Under the pieces are notes generated by a model. It was not told the DNA's origin. It did not search any database and saw only the letters and a list, made by a program, of their open reading frames with translations. This document shows positions 17,464-24,842 of a stretch of DNA of 64,000 bases, in pieces. Source of the stretch: an uncultured Bacteroidia bacterium (GTDB lineage: Bacteria; Bacteroidota; Bacteroidia; Bacteroidales; UBA932); the NCBI GenBank assembly GCA_902769525.1, contig CACXPG010000001.1:124001-188000 (forward strand), given 5' to 3'. The position numbers and the translations under genes are program-made. Positions within the stretch are counted from its first letter, which is position 1. Each line of letters opens with the position of its first letter.

Positions 17464-18654
17464 ATGAAAAAGGGAGTTCTTTTGATAGCAGTCTTAGCGC
17501 TGCTTGCAAGTTGCCGCACTTCTGATGTGTCTATATTCGAGCACGTCGAGAAACTTTGCAATAAAGACAATGGCAAACTGTGGGGAGTCAACCTCTATTC
17601 TCCGGTTCTTGGTGTTGATTCGCTGAGGAATATTGTCAGCAATGTCTCTGATGCGCCAAAAACATTCCCGGCGGATAAGCCTGTTGCAAATTCTACAACT
17701 GAACTGGACGGCAAGCGCTGGACAACGGTTTTGTGGCCCCTGTCCGGAGACCAGAAGCATCAGTCCATAATCCTCGTCCACGAGATGTTCCACTATCGCC
17801 AGCCGGAGCTTGGACTTTGGCAGGACAAAGATCCCAACAATTCTCATCTTTCCAATAGAGATGCCCGTACGCTTCTGAAACTGGAGTGGAACGCGCTGAA
17901 GGCTACAGCCTCTTGTGATGGCGAGCAAAAGAAAACCGCTCTTGAAGATGCCTTGAGTTTCCGCGCCTGGAGAAGACACTTGTATCCGGACTTTGCCCAA
18001 GAAGAGAACGCTCTGGAGGTTCTGGAAGGACTTGCCGAGTACACCGGAAGGCGCATTGCAATCCCTGACAACAAGGAATACCTGCAGTCTCTTTCTGACC
18101 TTGACTACCTGTATGAATCAGACAACCTGACACGCTCTTTCGCATACCTTTCCGGACCTCTTTACGGATTGATTCTGGACCAGTCCGGCCATTCTTGGCA
18201 TAAAGAGATGAACTCTGGCAGTGATCTTGGATCCTCAGCGATGGAGATTTACGGAATAACTCTTCCCGAAAACCTGAAAGGAGCCGTAGAAATAGCCAAA
18301 GCCAAGTATGACTTTGAATCCATTGATGCAGCGGAAGAAGCCTTTCAGCGCAAACTGGAAGAGAGGAATGAGACACTTCGCAAATTATTTGCTCCCGATA
18401 ACATCATAACACTGGAATGCCCTAATCTCTCTATTCAGTTTTCCCCTGACAGCATGATTAAAATGGATGACGGGAGTATGGTCATCTATGGCTGCACCGC
18501 TTTTTGCGACTGGGGCTCTGTAGAAGGTCATCCGCTGAAAGTGACAGCTGATTGGCACAGTATTGAACTGCCTCGCCTGGACACGCTTTCTTTCAACAAC
18601 GACACTATTACCACCTCCGGCTGGACTCTGATCAAAAAGAACAACAACCCTTAA
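17464..18654 (+). CDS. Putative zinc metallopeptidase lipoprotein (HExxH)
   Basis: 396 residues. Lipobox LLASC with Cys17. A single HEMFH motif (H106, E107, H110) in IILVHEMFHYRQPELG, and downstream E188 in LEGLAEYTGR as likely third ligand, fit a gluzincin-type metallopeptidase. The C-terminal about 90 residues form a separate beta-rich region. Start ATG 17464 begins the signal peptide; a longer in-frame start overlaps the DUF6249 gene. Last gene before the repeat island, with a strong terminator behind it. Substrate unknown. Confidence 0.75.
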   Translation: MKKGVLLIAVLALLASCRTSDVSIFEHVEKLCNKDNGKLWGVNLYSPVLGVDSLRNIVSNVSDAPKTFPADKPVANSTTELDGKRWTTVLWPLSGDQKHQSIILVHEMFHYRQPELGLWQDKDPNNSHLSNRDARTLLKLEWNALKATASCDGEQKKTALEDALSFRAWRRHLYPDFAQEENALEVLEGLAEYTGRRIAIPDNKEYLQSLSDLDYLYESDNLTRSFAYLSGPLYGLILDQSGHSWHKEMNSGSDLGSSAMEIYGITLPENLKGAVEIAKAKYDFESIDAAEEAFQRKLEERNETLRKLFAPDNIITLECPNLSIQFSPDSMIKMDDGSMVIYGCTAFCDWGSVEGHPLKVTADWHSIELPRLDTLSFNNDTITTSGWTLIKKNNNP

Positions 18655-18664
18655 CTATAAAGAA

Positions 18665-18700
18665 CAAGCACCTGCGATAGTTCGCAAGTGCTTGATTTTG
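18665..18700 (+). terminator. Hairpin terminator at the left border of the island
   Basis: CAAGCAC and TGCG pair with CGCA and GTGCTTG (11 bp, one mismatch) around a 6-nt loop, followed by ATTTT. It ends 2-3 nt before the first tRNA-derived core, so it would have stood behind the tRNA before insertion (inference). Confidence 0.7.
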
Positions 18701-18702
18701 AA

Positions 18703-18717
18703 TTGTGGGCCCAGAAG
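18703..18717. repeat. Core repeat copy 1 (candidate att site, left border)
   Basis: TTGTGGGCCCAGAAG, identical to the tRNA 3' segment at 24932-24946. Contains the palindrome TGGGCCCA. Preceded by chromosomal terminator sequence, followed by the shared left end. Confidence 0.75.
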
Positions 18718-18837
18718 AACCACCAAGGGACTTTTTACATATTTCTATCTATCAAGTTCTTACCTTCCTTATATGGGAGAGAAAAGACTCCCTGGCGACA
18801 TATAGGCGACAAACTTGAGCGAATATAGCCGTTAAAA
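18718..18837. repeat. Shared left end of unit A
   Basis: 120 bp, identical to 22481-22600 except for one C/T difference (CTCCCTGG versus CTCTCTGG). Includes the paired motif GGCGACATATAGGCGACA at 18794-18811. Similarity stops sharply after GTTAAAA. Confidence 0.85.
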
Positions 18838-18868
18838 ACATATCGCACAAGGGGCCCAAAGATTTATC

Positions 18869-19708
18869 CTATTTGACAGATCTTGAGCTATAATCTGGAT
18901 ATAATGTTGGGCTGACTGGAATATTATTTCTGTTCATATCAGGATTCCAGCCCCTTCCCTTTTCCTTAAGTCTCAACCATCGTTGTTCCTGCCTTACATC
19001 ATCGCTATAGTAATTGTAATGGCTGTCACTGTTCTTAACCTTAATCTGCTTGAATTTGTCTCCGATATTGTTCCCGAAGTTGTCATTAGATGCGAGCATC
19101 ATTAAAGACAAGACATCCTTGAATCTACAAGGCTTTGACTGCAAAATAGTACTCTGGAAATAGTAAAGATATGAATCGTCCGTTCTGTCGCGATTAATGA
19201 TATAGAGGCCGTGGTCATAGCGGAACCTGTCTTCTTTGGAAGTCTTGGTGGAATAAACATGTTTCTTTTCAACAGTTTGGTATGGGGATACTCTCTCCCC
19301 TTTGATAATCATTTGACCAGAATACTGGCCTTTGTATAAACTGTTGTTTTCTGAAAGAACCAGTCTATTGCTCTTATCCATATCCACCCAGGAATTAGTC
19401 CAGGTCGTATCCTTAAAGACACTTATTGCAATGCATTCAGCATCACTCTCCTTATCAACAACAACAGCTCCTTGATTTGCCAGGAATCCGGAAAGTATAG
19501 CATCTCTGAATGACATTTCTTCTTCAGAAAGATTAGAAGGTGAATACGCTACTATAAAAACCTTCTTCCCCGATACTGAAAACTCCTTGTCCGAGCGAAC
19601 AAGAACATCTGCTTTCTTCAGTTTCTTTGGAGTCTGGGCAATGCAGAGAAAAGGTATGGCCGTCATTATAAACAGCAATGATAAAAAGTATTTGTATGAT
19701 CGTTTCAT
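18869..19708 (-). CDS. Secreted protein of unknown function (island unit A)
   Basis: 279 residues. A signal peptide (about 1-25, ending LCIAQ) is followed by a soluble domain: VRSDKEFSVSGKKVFIVAYSPSNLSEEE, then GAVVVDKESDAECIAISVF, resembling proteins that compare or report envelope stress, but no family is recognised. The C-terminus is charged and Asn/Pro/Tyr rich. Transcribed leftward from a divergent promoter shared with the 19804 gene. Codon use is AT-rich compared with the genes before 18.6 kb, which fits acquisition. Confidence 0.7.
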   Translation of the reverse strand: MKRSYKYFLSLLFIMTAIPFLCIAQTPKKLKKADVLVRSDKEFSVSGKKVFIVAYSPSNLSEEEMSFRDAILSGFLANQGAVVVDKESDAECIAISVFKDTTWTNSWVDMDKSNRLVLSENNSLYKGQYSGQMIIKGERVSPYQTVEKKHVYSTKTSKEDRFRYDHGLYIINRDRTDDSYLYYFQSTILQSKPCRFKDVLSLMMLASNDNFGNNIGDKFKQIKVKNSDSHYNYYSDDVRQEQRWLRLKEKGRGWNPDMNRNNIPVSPTLYPDYSSRSVK

Positions 19709-19751
19709 AATTCTAATTATAATTTTAATGTTTAGATGACCCTTTCATTTG

Positions 19752-19777
19752 CAAAAATAAAAAAAAACATAAATTTG
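19752..19777. promoter_or_regulatory. Divergent -7 elements between two island genes
   Basis: Minus strand TATTTTTG (19752-19759) serves the leftward gene, and plus strand TAAATTTG (19770-19777) serves the gene starting at 19804. Both fit TAnnTTTG. Confidence 0.6.
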
Positions 19778-19803
19778 CCAACAAATTTGAGAAGTCATTA
19801 ATT

Positions 19804-20775
19804 ATGAAACGAATCTATATTATTCTGACTCTTGTTTGTGCTCTGTTTCTTTCAGGGCAAAACATATACGCCCAGCTTTCTGAAAGGGGGAAACTGCCTC
19901 CTGTCAAGGTGGAAAACATTGACGCAGAGAAAGTCGAAGGCACTTGGTATTTGAGCCATTTTAACTTTTACACCGAGAATCCGGAACAGGACAACAATTT
20001 CAGCTGCATCGTTTATAGAATAACCAAAGACTCCATTTCTACCTGCTATCATAGTTATAGAGGAAAAGATATAGATAAGGTTTTCTTTTCTTTTATTCCT
20101 GTCTTCAAGGGTAGTTATTCAAGGAAAGAGTTAAGAGCTGACGCACCTATAGCATACACTAATAATTTCTACGACTTCAAATCCAGTTATAGATACATTA
20201 GGCTCAACGATAGCTTACTCACAATAGCAGACCAATATGACATTGTAACCTGTAAAGATGGAGAATACGCTTTTAGGTATAAAAAACTGATTCCTGAGAA
20301 AAAGCGGTCTGATTTCCTTTTTGCAATAAAGAACTCCACCGTGGATGTGGAAGATAGGTTCAAGTGCAAAGGAGGAATTGATATGACTAACAGCGAGGTG
20401 AAATTAATGCCGTGTTTCCCTCAGGATTCTCTTAACAGAGACACGGTTTTCTTACAAGCCATTAGCAATGTTCTATCATTCCAAGAAAGAGCATTCTGCG
20501 TACGCTTTATGGAATGGTGCAAAGACAATGTTAAAATACCGGAAGGCTATTCCGGAAACATTGTACAAGGCTATTTCCACGTTGAGTTCTATATCAATAT
20601 GTACGGATACCTTAACACATTCAGTATAATCCGTGGATTGGATGAAGAACTAGATAGTTATCTGACACAAAAGATAAAAGACTTCCCAAGAATCCTTCCT
20701 GCCAAGGACAAAAATGGCAATAACATCCTTTATAAAGCTACCGGAAGGTTTTCAATGTACATCCCGATAGAGTAA
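19804..20775 (+). CDS. Secreted protein with C-terminal TonB_C-like domain (island unit A)
   Basis: 323 residues. Signal peptide of about 23 residues (IYAQ). The first two thirds match no family I know (VEGTWYLSHFNFY suggests a lipocalin-like strand). The last about 95 residues resemble a TonB C-terminal domain: MEWCKDNVKIPEGYSGNIVQGYFHVEFYINMYG in two blocks, then IRGLDEELDSYL, FPRILPAKDKNG and RFSMYIPI. Unlike a real TonB there is no membrane anchor or proline-rich linker, so it would be free in the periplasm. Convergent with the next gene (8-nt gap). Confidence 0.7.
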   Translation: MKRIYIILTLVCALFLSGQNIYAQLSERGKLPPVKVENIDAEKVEGTWYLSHFNFYTENPEQDNNFSCIVYRITKDSISTCYHSYRGKDIDKVFFSFIPVFKGSYSRKELRADAPIAYTNNFYDFKSSYRYIRLNDSLLTIADQYDIVTCKDGEYAFRYKKLIPEKKRSDFLFAIKNSTVDVEDRFKCKGGIDMTNSEVKLMPCFPQDSLNRDTVFLQAISNVLSFQERAFCVRFMEWCKDNVKIPEGYSGNIVQGYFHVEFYINMYGYLNTFSIIRGLDEELDSYLTQKIKDFPRILPAKDKNGNNILYKATGRFSMYIPIE

Positions 20776-20783
20776 GAATACAC

Positions 20784-21371
20784 TCATTTCCCTCCAATTG
20801 TAAAACCAACATTAAAAGCAACATTGCTGCTGGCCTTCTCTTCAATTTTATACTCTATCGAGAAACGTAAGTGGTTGAACAGTTTAATCCCGATTCTTGG
20901 CAGTATGCAAACTGAATACTTATTATTGCCCACAAAATCTCGAGAAATCAATTTGTCGTCTTTATAAAAGTTTTCTGCTGGAGATGCATTTGAGAACTTT
21001 GCCAAACCAGCTCCCAATCCGATAAAGAAAGAAGATTTATTCATTCTAAAATTATAGTCTCCGACTACTAAGAGATTTGATGAATTAGTTCCTACAGTAT
21101 TGTCGCCATAGGTTAGGTCTGATTTATATTCTCTATTCGTTCGTGAAAACGAATACTGGATACCCAAGTCTATCGGAGAACCATAAAAATTATATCTCAT
21201 CTCTAATCCAAACCCAGGACCAGGTTTAACAGAAGCATAACCACATTTGTCTGTTGCATAATTAAGACCAACAAACAAGCCTCCTTCTATTGAGCCTATA
21301 TTATTCTGAGCAGATAGAGAAATAGAAGATAGAAGAACACAAAGAGTGGTAAAAATATAAAACCTTTTCAT
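20784..21371 (-). CDS. Outer-membrane beta-barrel protein (island unit A)
   Basis: 195 residues. Signal peptide to SLSAQ, then an eight-strand-like pattern: GGLFVGLNYATD, GFGLEMRYNFYGSPIDLGIQYSF, FFIGLGAGLAKF, PRIGIKLFNHLRFSIEYKI and VAFNVGFTIGGK. Typical of small Bacteroidetes outer-membrane barrels. A near-match -7 element (TATCTTTA, minus strand, 21424-21431) lies about 50 nt before the start. Ligand or role unknown. Confidence 0.75.
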   Translation of the reverse strand: MKRFYIFTTLCVLLSSISLSAQNNIGSIEGGLFVGLNYATDKCGYASVKPGPGFGLEMRYNFYGSPIDLGIQYSFSRTNREYKSDLTYGDNTVGTNSSNLLVVGDYNFRMNKSSFFIGLGAGLAKFSNASPAENFYKDDKLISRDFVGNNKYSVCILPRIGIKLFNHLRFSIEYKIEEKASSNVAFNVGFTIGGK

Positions 21372-21440
21372 AATACTACCTATACCCTATAGTAATCCCA
21401 ATGATTGAACTCTCGGATTGATGTAAAGATACTCTGTTTT

Positions 21441-21465
21441 AAGGGAACGCCAAAATCTATCAACC
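21441..21465. repeat. Island repeat B, copy 1
   Basis: AAGGGAACGCCAAAA followed by TCTATCAACC; recurs at 23033 with one change, and its second half at 24188. Confidence 0.6.
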
Positions 21466-21499
21466 CTGGGAAGGGCCAGTTGATCGTTTTCTGTGCTCT

Positions 21500-21560
21500 A
21501 ATTTTGGCGACACATAGGCGACAGAATCATCAAAATCCCCCCCCATTTTCAGGAGTTTTG
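21500..21560. repeat. Island repeat A, copy 1
   Basis: Begins AATTTTGGCGACACATAGGC and ends CAGGAGTTTTG. Same orientation as copies at 22287, 23884 and 24741. Contains the paired motif at 21506-21523. Sits between genes of unit A, where nothing else is coding in 21372-21653. Confidence 0.75.
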
Positions 21561-21653
21561 AGTGACGAAACTATCAAGGGAGAAGAGACTGGAAGATATC
21601 CTAATTGATAGACCTTGTGCTATCATCTGGTTAGAATGTTCTCTGCGGGAATA

Positions 21654-22238
21654 TTAAAACCTGTACCCGCAGGTGAGCAACAGATACTCAAAACGGGTTG
21701 AGCCGTTGATATTGTATTCAGGATACTTTTTTCTCATATCATTCAGGCCAAGGCTGATATCTAGCCCCCAGATCCAGTGCTTTCCGCTTTCTAGGACAAT
21801 GCTTGGATGCAGGGCTATGTCACAGGATTTAAACTTGGTCTTATGGTTCAGCCCATAATTCGGATTGGCATCATAGTAATAGCTTCCACGATTGGTAAGG
21901 AACATCAGATCAGGCCCCAGGCCAACAACTATTCTTGGACCTCCAGATGGCTGAAAGTGATATCTTGCAGCACAAATCATATTTATACCGGAAGATATAT
22001 CAAGGTCCGCCTGAGTTCTCAATCCTATTTCCGGCATTACAGACCATTTGTCATTAACCCAGACATCCGCAGCATAAGAAACACCTAAAGAAATACCTCC
22101 GTCACCATCAAAATCTTCCGTTCCTGCAAACAGATTCACTCCCGCATTAACCTTGATGATATGATCCACCTTTGTTTGAGCTTGTATATTGATAGAAATA
22201 GCAGCTAACATTATTAACGACAGTAATAATCTCTTCAT
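21654..22238 (-). CDS. Outer-membrane beta-barrel protein (island unit A)
   Basis: 194 residues. Signal peptide MKRLLLSLIMLAAISINIQA, then strands such as VNAGVNLFAG, GISLGVSYAADVWV, PRIVVGLGPDLMFL and WIWGLDISLGLN, ending LLLTCGYRF with the C-terminal Phe of outer-membrane barrels. The start at 22238 is preferred over an in-frame ATG 30 nt upstream because the -7 element (22266-22273) places transcription start downstream of that ATG. Similar in type to the 20784 gene but not obviously a duplicate. Confidence 0.75.
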   Translation of the reverse strand: MKRLLLSLIMLAAISINIQAQTKVDHIIKVNAGVNLFAGTEDFDGDGGISLGVSYAADVWVNDKWSVMPEIGLRTQADLDISSGINMICAARYHFQPSGGPRIVVGLGPDLMFLTNRGSYYYDANPNYGLNHKTKFKSCDIALHPSIVLESGKHWIWGLDISLGLNDMRKKYPEYNINGSTRFEYLLLTCGYRF

Positions 22239-22252
22239 AGTTTCATTCTTAA

Positions 22253-22275
22253 CATTAGTTTCTATCAAAGGTAGT
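22253..22275 (-). promoter_or_regulatory. Duplicated promoter module, copy 1 (-7 TACCTTTG)
   Basis: The plus strand carries CATTAGTTTCTATCAAAGG plus TAGT, identical over 23 nt to 24698-24720. The minus strand reads TACCTTTG at 22266-22273. It drives the 21654-22238 gene. Confidence 0.65.
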
Positions 22276-22286
22276 CTTTTTGATAG

Positions 22287-22351
22287 AATTTTGGCGACAG
22301 AATAATCACAAATCCCCCATTTTTCAGGAGTTTTGCGGTGGATGGGAAGAG
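22287..22351. repeat. Island repeat A, copy 2 (half motif only)
   Basis: Like copy 1 but only one GGCGACA (22293-22299) remains; 11 nt including the second half are missing. Adjoins the shared right end of unit A. Confidence 0.7.
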
Positions 22352-22376
22352 AAGTTGAGTTGATAGAGAATTCTGC

Positions 22377-22465
22377 AAAATCCCTGTTCTATGCACCCAG
22401 AAAGGGGATTTTAGATAGGAAAAGGGATTGCCAGGTCAGGTGTTAATCTGCTTGACAATCCCCTG
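22377..22465. repeat. Shared right end of unit A (contains hairpins)
   Basis: 89 bp matching 24843-24931 with few substitutions. Two imperfect inverted repeats (AAAATCCC/GGGATTTT and GGGATTG/CAATCCC) would act as terminators for leftward transcription. The intergenic stretch 22239-22594 holds only the promoter module, repeat A, this end, the core and the next left end. Confidence 0.8.
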
Positions 22466-22480
22466 TTGTGGGCCCAGAAG
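22466..22480. repeat. Core repeat copy 2 (junction between units A and B)
   Basis: TTGTGGGCCCAGAAG, identical to the copies at 18703 and 24932. Right end of unit A on one side, left end of unit B on the other. Confidence 0.8.
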
Positions 22481-22600
22481 AACCACCAAGGGACTTTTTA
22501 CATATTTCTATCTATCAAGTTCTTACCTTCCTTATATGGGAGAGAAAAGACTCTCTGGCGACATATAGGCGACAAACTTGAGCGAATATAGCCGTTAAAA
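22481..22600. repeat. Shared left end of unit B
   Basis: 120 bp, one mismatch from 18718-18837. Paired motif GGCGACATATAGGCGACA at 22557-22574. The last six bases overlap the stop codon of the leftward gene. Confidence 0.85.
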
Positions 22601-22984
22601 CGTTGGGGATTTCTTCAGACGAATTATAACCTCATCTGCATCTAACATTTTAGCAGTTGCAACAGTATCTTTTCCAGTATAGCCTTCTGCTTCAATTCTA
22701 AAACAAGGCATGAGAGAGGAGGCGGGAAGATAGTTGCAAGTAAGGGTGGCAAAACCATTGTTGTCTGTTTCCACGCTGTCTTTCCATTTCGTGAAAGTAC
22801 GGTTTTCCTTCATCAGCACTTTAGCCTTTTCAAGAGCGGCCCCTTCTGTATTTAGAACTCTGAAATTAATGTCCCGAACTTCCCAATCCAATCCCTGAGC
22901 AGTGCCGTAACAGGCTTGAAATACAAACAAAGCCGTTGTCAGGGAACAGCCCTTTAAAAAGTTTCTTAATAACCTATATTTCAT
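22595..22984 (-). CDS. Small lipoprotein with carboxypeptidase-regulatory-like fold (island unit B)
   Basis: 129 residues. The signal ends in FQAC (Cys25) followed by YGTAQ. The body has NFRVLNTEGAALEKAKVLMKEN and TDNNGFATLTCNYLP, the pattern of a CarboxypepD_reg/CNA-type beta-sandwich. The C-YGT start recalls the putative lipoproteins encoded next to radical SAM genes in Bacteroidetes, but no such enzyme is here. Promoter TATCTTTG on the minus strand at 23008-23015. Confidence 0.65.
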   Translation of the reverse strand: MKYRLLRNFLKGCSLTTALFVFQACYGTAQGLDWEVRDINFRVLNTEGAALEKAKVLMKENRTFTKWKDSVETDNNGFATLTCNYLPASSLMPCFRIEAEGYTGKDTVATAKMLDADEVIIRLKKSPTF

Positions 22985-23007
22985 AGCTTGTTTCTGTTTT
23001 ATATACT

Positions 23008-23015
23008 CAAAGATA
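23008..23015 (-). promoter_or_regulatory. -7 promoter element (TATCTTTG)
   Basis: Perfect consensus on the minus strand, 24 nt before the start of the 22595-22984 gene. Confidence 0.6.
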
Positions 23016-23032
23016 ATTATTTTCTACTGGAC

Positions 23033-23113
23033 AAGGGAACGCCAAAACCTATCAACCTGTATTAAGCTCTTGAACACTTTTTCCGAACGCGCTTGGTGGG
23101 AGAATACGGAAAA
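23033..23113. repeat. Island repeat B, copy 2
   Basis: Its first 25 nt match 21441-21465 (one change). The continuation ATTAAGCTCTTGAACACTTT, CCGAACGCGCTTGG and GAATACGGAAAA matches 24188-24250, so this copy links both. Confidence 0.65.
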
Positions 23114-23141
23114 GATGGGGAATGGAAAGGATATTTGCTCC

Positions 23142-23172
23142 CTTTCCAATGATTATCCTATCTTTGTGCTAA
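23142..23172 (+). promoter_or_regulatory. Duplicated promoter module, copy 1 (-7 TATCTTTG)
   Basis: CTTTCC, GATTATCCTATCTTTG and TGCTAA recur at 23995-24025 with one change. The -7 element is 23159-23166, 47 nt before the ATG at 23214. Confidence 0.65.
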
Positions 23173-23213
23173 CTGGTTCTCCTATTCAATTTAGCACAGA
23201 TAATAAGGACTGT

Positions 23214-23840
23214 ATGAAAAGATTCTTGTTGATAATACTATTGTTGTCAGTTTATGGTTGCTCTGAAGAACCTGATGTGAATTTGCAGGAAATCAAAATA
23301 GCGGATTCATTGTACTGGTCATTTTTTTCAGATAAAAAGCCGGATAACTTATATATGGCTGACAGTATTTTGCAAACTATCTCTACAAATGATGATAGGT
23401 GCTTAATCCGTTTGGCAAAAATCAATTTTGTGTTAGGGAATAACAATAAAGCGGCTGATTGCTTGGCTAAAGTGAGTGAGAGCTATTTCAATGATGACTA
23501 TAGAAAGCTATCTTACATTACAGCATTACACGCTTTTTCCAAATACTCGGAAAAAGATTCCATAGAAGCAAAACGATTGTTAAACGAGGCTATCTCCATT
23601 ATTGACAGCCATCTTGTCAATAACTCCAATGACTCTCTTGCAGTTGGAATGAAATATATAATTAAAAGGCAAATTTTTGATATTGATATAGAACAGTTGA
23701 ATAATGAAATAGATCAACTGCCCTATACATATTTGATCTATGACATCAAGAATAGCTATCCGGCAAAACTGCATTACAGATTCTATAATTCTTCCCATCC
23801 AGATTTCCCTTGCTTTTTATTGGAGGAATTAGACAAATAA
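23214..23840 (+). CDS. Lipoprotein, helical TPR-like, unknown function (island unit B)
   Basis: 208 residues. Lipobox SVYGC with Cys16. The mature part is helical with spaced pairs that look like degenerate tetratricopeptide repeats (LIRLAKINFVLGNNNKAADC, KLSYITALHAFSKYSEKDS, EAKRLLNEAISIIDSHLVN). ATG 23214 starts the signal peptide and lies behind the -7 element; a longer in-frame reading from 23070 runs through repeat B and the promoter and is rejected. Strongly AT-rich. No family recognised. Confidence 0.65.
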   Translation: MKRFLLIILLLSVYGCSEEPDVNLQEIKIADSLYWSFFSDKKPDNLYMADSILQTISTNDDRCLIRLAKINFVLGNNNKAADCLAKVSESYFNDDYRKLSYITALHAFSKYSEKDSIEAKRLLNEAISIIDSHLVNNSNDSLAVGMKYIIKRQIFDIDIEQLNNEIDQLPYTYLIYDIKNSYPAKLHYRFYNSSHPDFPCFLLEELDK

Positions 23841-23883
23841 TCAAGAATGTCTCTTCCCCATTTTTGATAGATTAATGTGCTTC

Positions 23884-23970
23884 AATTTTGGCGACACATA
23901 GGCGACAGATTTGGAAAAAATCCCCCCATTTTTCAGGAGTTTTGGGGTGAATGGGAAGAGTGGGAGATGA
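23884..23970. repeat. Island repeat A, copy 3
   Basis: Nearly identical to copy 4 (24741-24829). Paired motif GGCGACACATAGGCGACA at 23890-23907. Confidence 0.8.
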
Positions 23971-23994
23971 TAGAGACTGTGCTATTTTACTCCA

Positions 23995-24025
23995 CTTTCC
24001 AGTGATTATCCTATCTTTGTGCTAA
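23995..24025 (+). promoter_or_regulatory. Duplicated promoter module, copy 2 (-7 TATCTTTG)
   Basis: Matches 23142-23172. The -7 element 24012-24019 lies only 5 nt before the ATG at 24025, so the predicted transcript starts at or next to the start codon. Confidence 0.6.
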
Positions 24026-24159
24026 TGGATGCTCTTGTCGTATTTATCTATTTCTTTGGAGGCCTCTATGTTACCCTCTGCATAACTGCTCTCTCCATTA
24101 CTCTCTACCGCGATTGGAAAGAAAAAAGGGAGAACAAGAATAATGATGGGGAAAATTAA
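24025..24159 (+). CDS. 44-residue single-pass membrane peptide (island unit B)
   Basis: Begins MDALVVFIYFFGG. One hydrophobic helix spans about residues 4-28, followed by a charged tail (RDWKEKRENKNNDGEN), predicted outside-to-cytosol by the positive-inside rule. The duplicated promoter module ends at its start codon, suggesting a leaderless mRNA. The short length and uncertain start keep confidence moderate. Similar tiny membrane proteins can be toxins or regulators, but nothing here proves either. Confidence 0.5.
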   Translation: MDALVVFIYFFGGLYVTLCITALSITLYRDWKEKRENKNNDGEN

Positions 24160-24187
24160 GCTGATCCAACCACTCCCACCCCCATTT

Positions 24188-24250
24188 CTATCAACCTATA
24201 TTAAGCTCTTGAACACTTTCCGAACGCGCTTGGAATGCGAATACGGAAAA
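24188..24250. repeat. Island repeat B, copy 3 (3' part)
   Basis: CTATCAACC followed by the same ATTAAGCTCTTGAACACTTT and CCGAACGCGCTTGG blocks as at 23033-23113. Confidence 0.65.
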
Positions 24251-24279
24251 TGATAGATTTTGTAGTATTATACTCTCAA

Positions 24280-24687
24280 TTAAGGTTTTCTGGGGATGCT
24301 ATTAAGTTCGGTTTGAGAAGGAAGCGCTAAATAACCTGAGGCTCCTGTCCAAAAAGCGCGTCTATTTGGATGTTTAAGACTAACAAGAACTTCTATGGTA
24401 TCTCCAATATTAATTGAGTTATATTGTTTTTCGGAGATTGTATTACTTTTTGAGAAGACCTGTCCATCTAATTCATATTTGAAACGAATCTCCCAACCAG
24501 GTTTGTAACGACGAGCACCAATATTCTTGTAATACATATCAACTATCTCTGCCTTCACTAAAACAGAATCATCACGCATTTCCTTATTTAAACGAATTTG
24601 ATGAATAGTGAAGAATGGTACAAGAATAACTATTAGAATAATTGCTATACAATCCTTTCTTCTGAAAAATGATTTTATCCACCCCAT
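24280..24687 (-). CDS. DUF3592-like single-pass membrane protein (island unit B)
   Basis: 135 residues. One membrane helix (about 13-30: IAIILIVILVPFFTI), then a beta-rich domain with VLVKAEIVDMYYKN, GWEIRFKYELDGQVFSKSN, NIGDTIEVLVSLKHPNRR. This order (V-x-A-x-V, W-x-x-x-x-Y-x-x-D-G, G-D-x-I-x-V) is that of DUF3592 proteins. Function unknown. Driven by the second copy of the duplicated leftward promoter module. Confidence 0.65.
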   Translation of the reverse strand: MGWIKSFFRRKDCIAIILIVILVPFFTIHQIRLNKEMRDDSVLVKAEIVDMYYKNIGARRYKPGWEIRFKYELDGQVFSKSNTISEKQYNSINIGDTIEVLVSLKHPNRRAFWTGASGYLALPSQTELNSIPRKP

Positions 24688-24697
24688 TTTAACAGCA

Positions 24698-24720
24698 CAT
24701 TAGTTTCTATCAAAGGTAGT
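24698..24720 (-). promoter_or_regulatory. Duplicated promoter module, copy 2 (-7 TACCTTTG)
   Basis: Identical over 23 nt to 22253-22275. Minus-strand TACCTTTG at 24711-24718, 23 nt before the start of the DUF3592-like gene. Confidence 0.65.
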
Positions 24721-24740
24721 GTTTTGTTTTAAAAGGGCAG

Positions 24741-24829
24741 AATTTTGGCGACACATAGGCGACAGATTTGGAAACAATCCCACATTTTTCAGGAGTTTTG
24801 GGGTGAATGGGAAGAGTGGGAGATGATGA
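24741..24829. repeat. Island repeat A, copy 4
   Basis: Paired motif GGCGACACATAGGCGACA at 24747-24764. Adjoins the shared right end of unit B, as copy 2 adjoins that of unit A. Confidence 0.8.
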
Positions 24830-24842
24830 CCTGATTTGATAG

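Noticed and set aside
18848-18860. A fourth core repeat at GGGGCCCAAAG
   Set aside because: Only GGGCCCA is shared with the core; too short to count, although it lies just behind the first left end.
23070-23213. Upstream extension of the lipoprotein at 23214
   Set aside because: It runs through repeat B and the -7 element; the lipoprotein signal peptide begins at 23214.
18794-24764. The repeated GGCGACA motifs as a CRISPR array
   Set aside because: Spacing between copies is from about 750 to 2700 bp and irregular, whole genes lie between them, and no cas gene is present.
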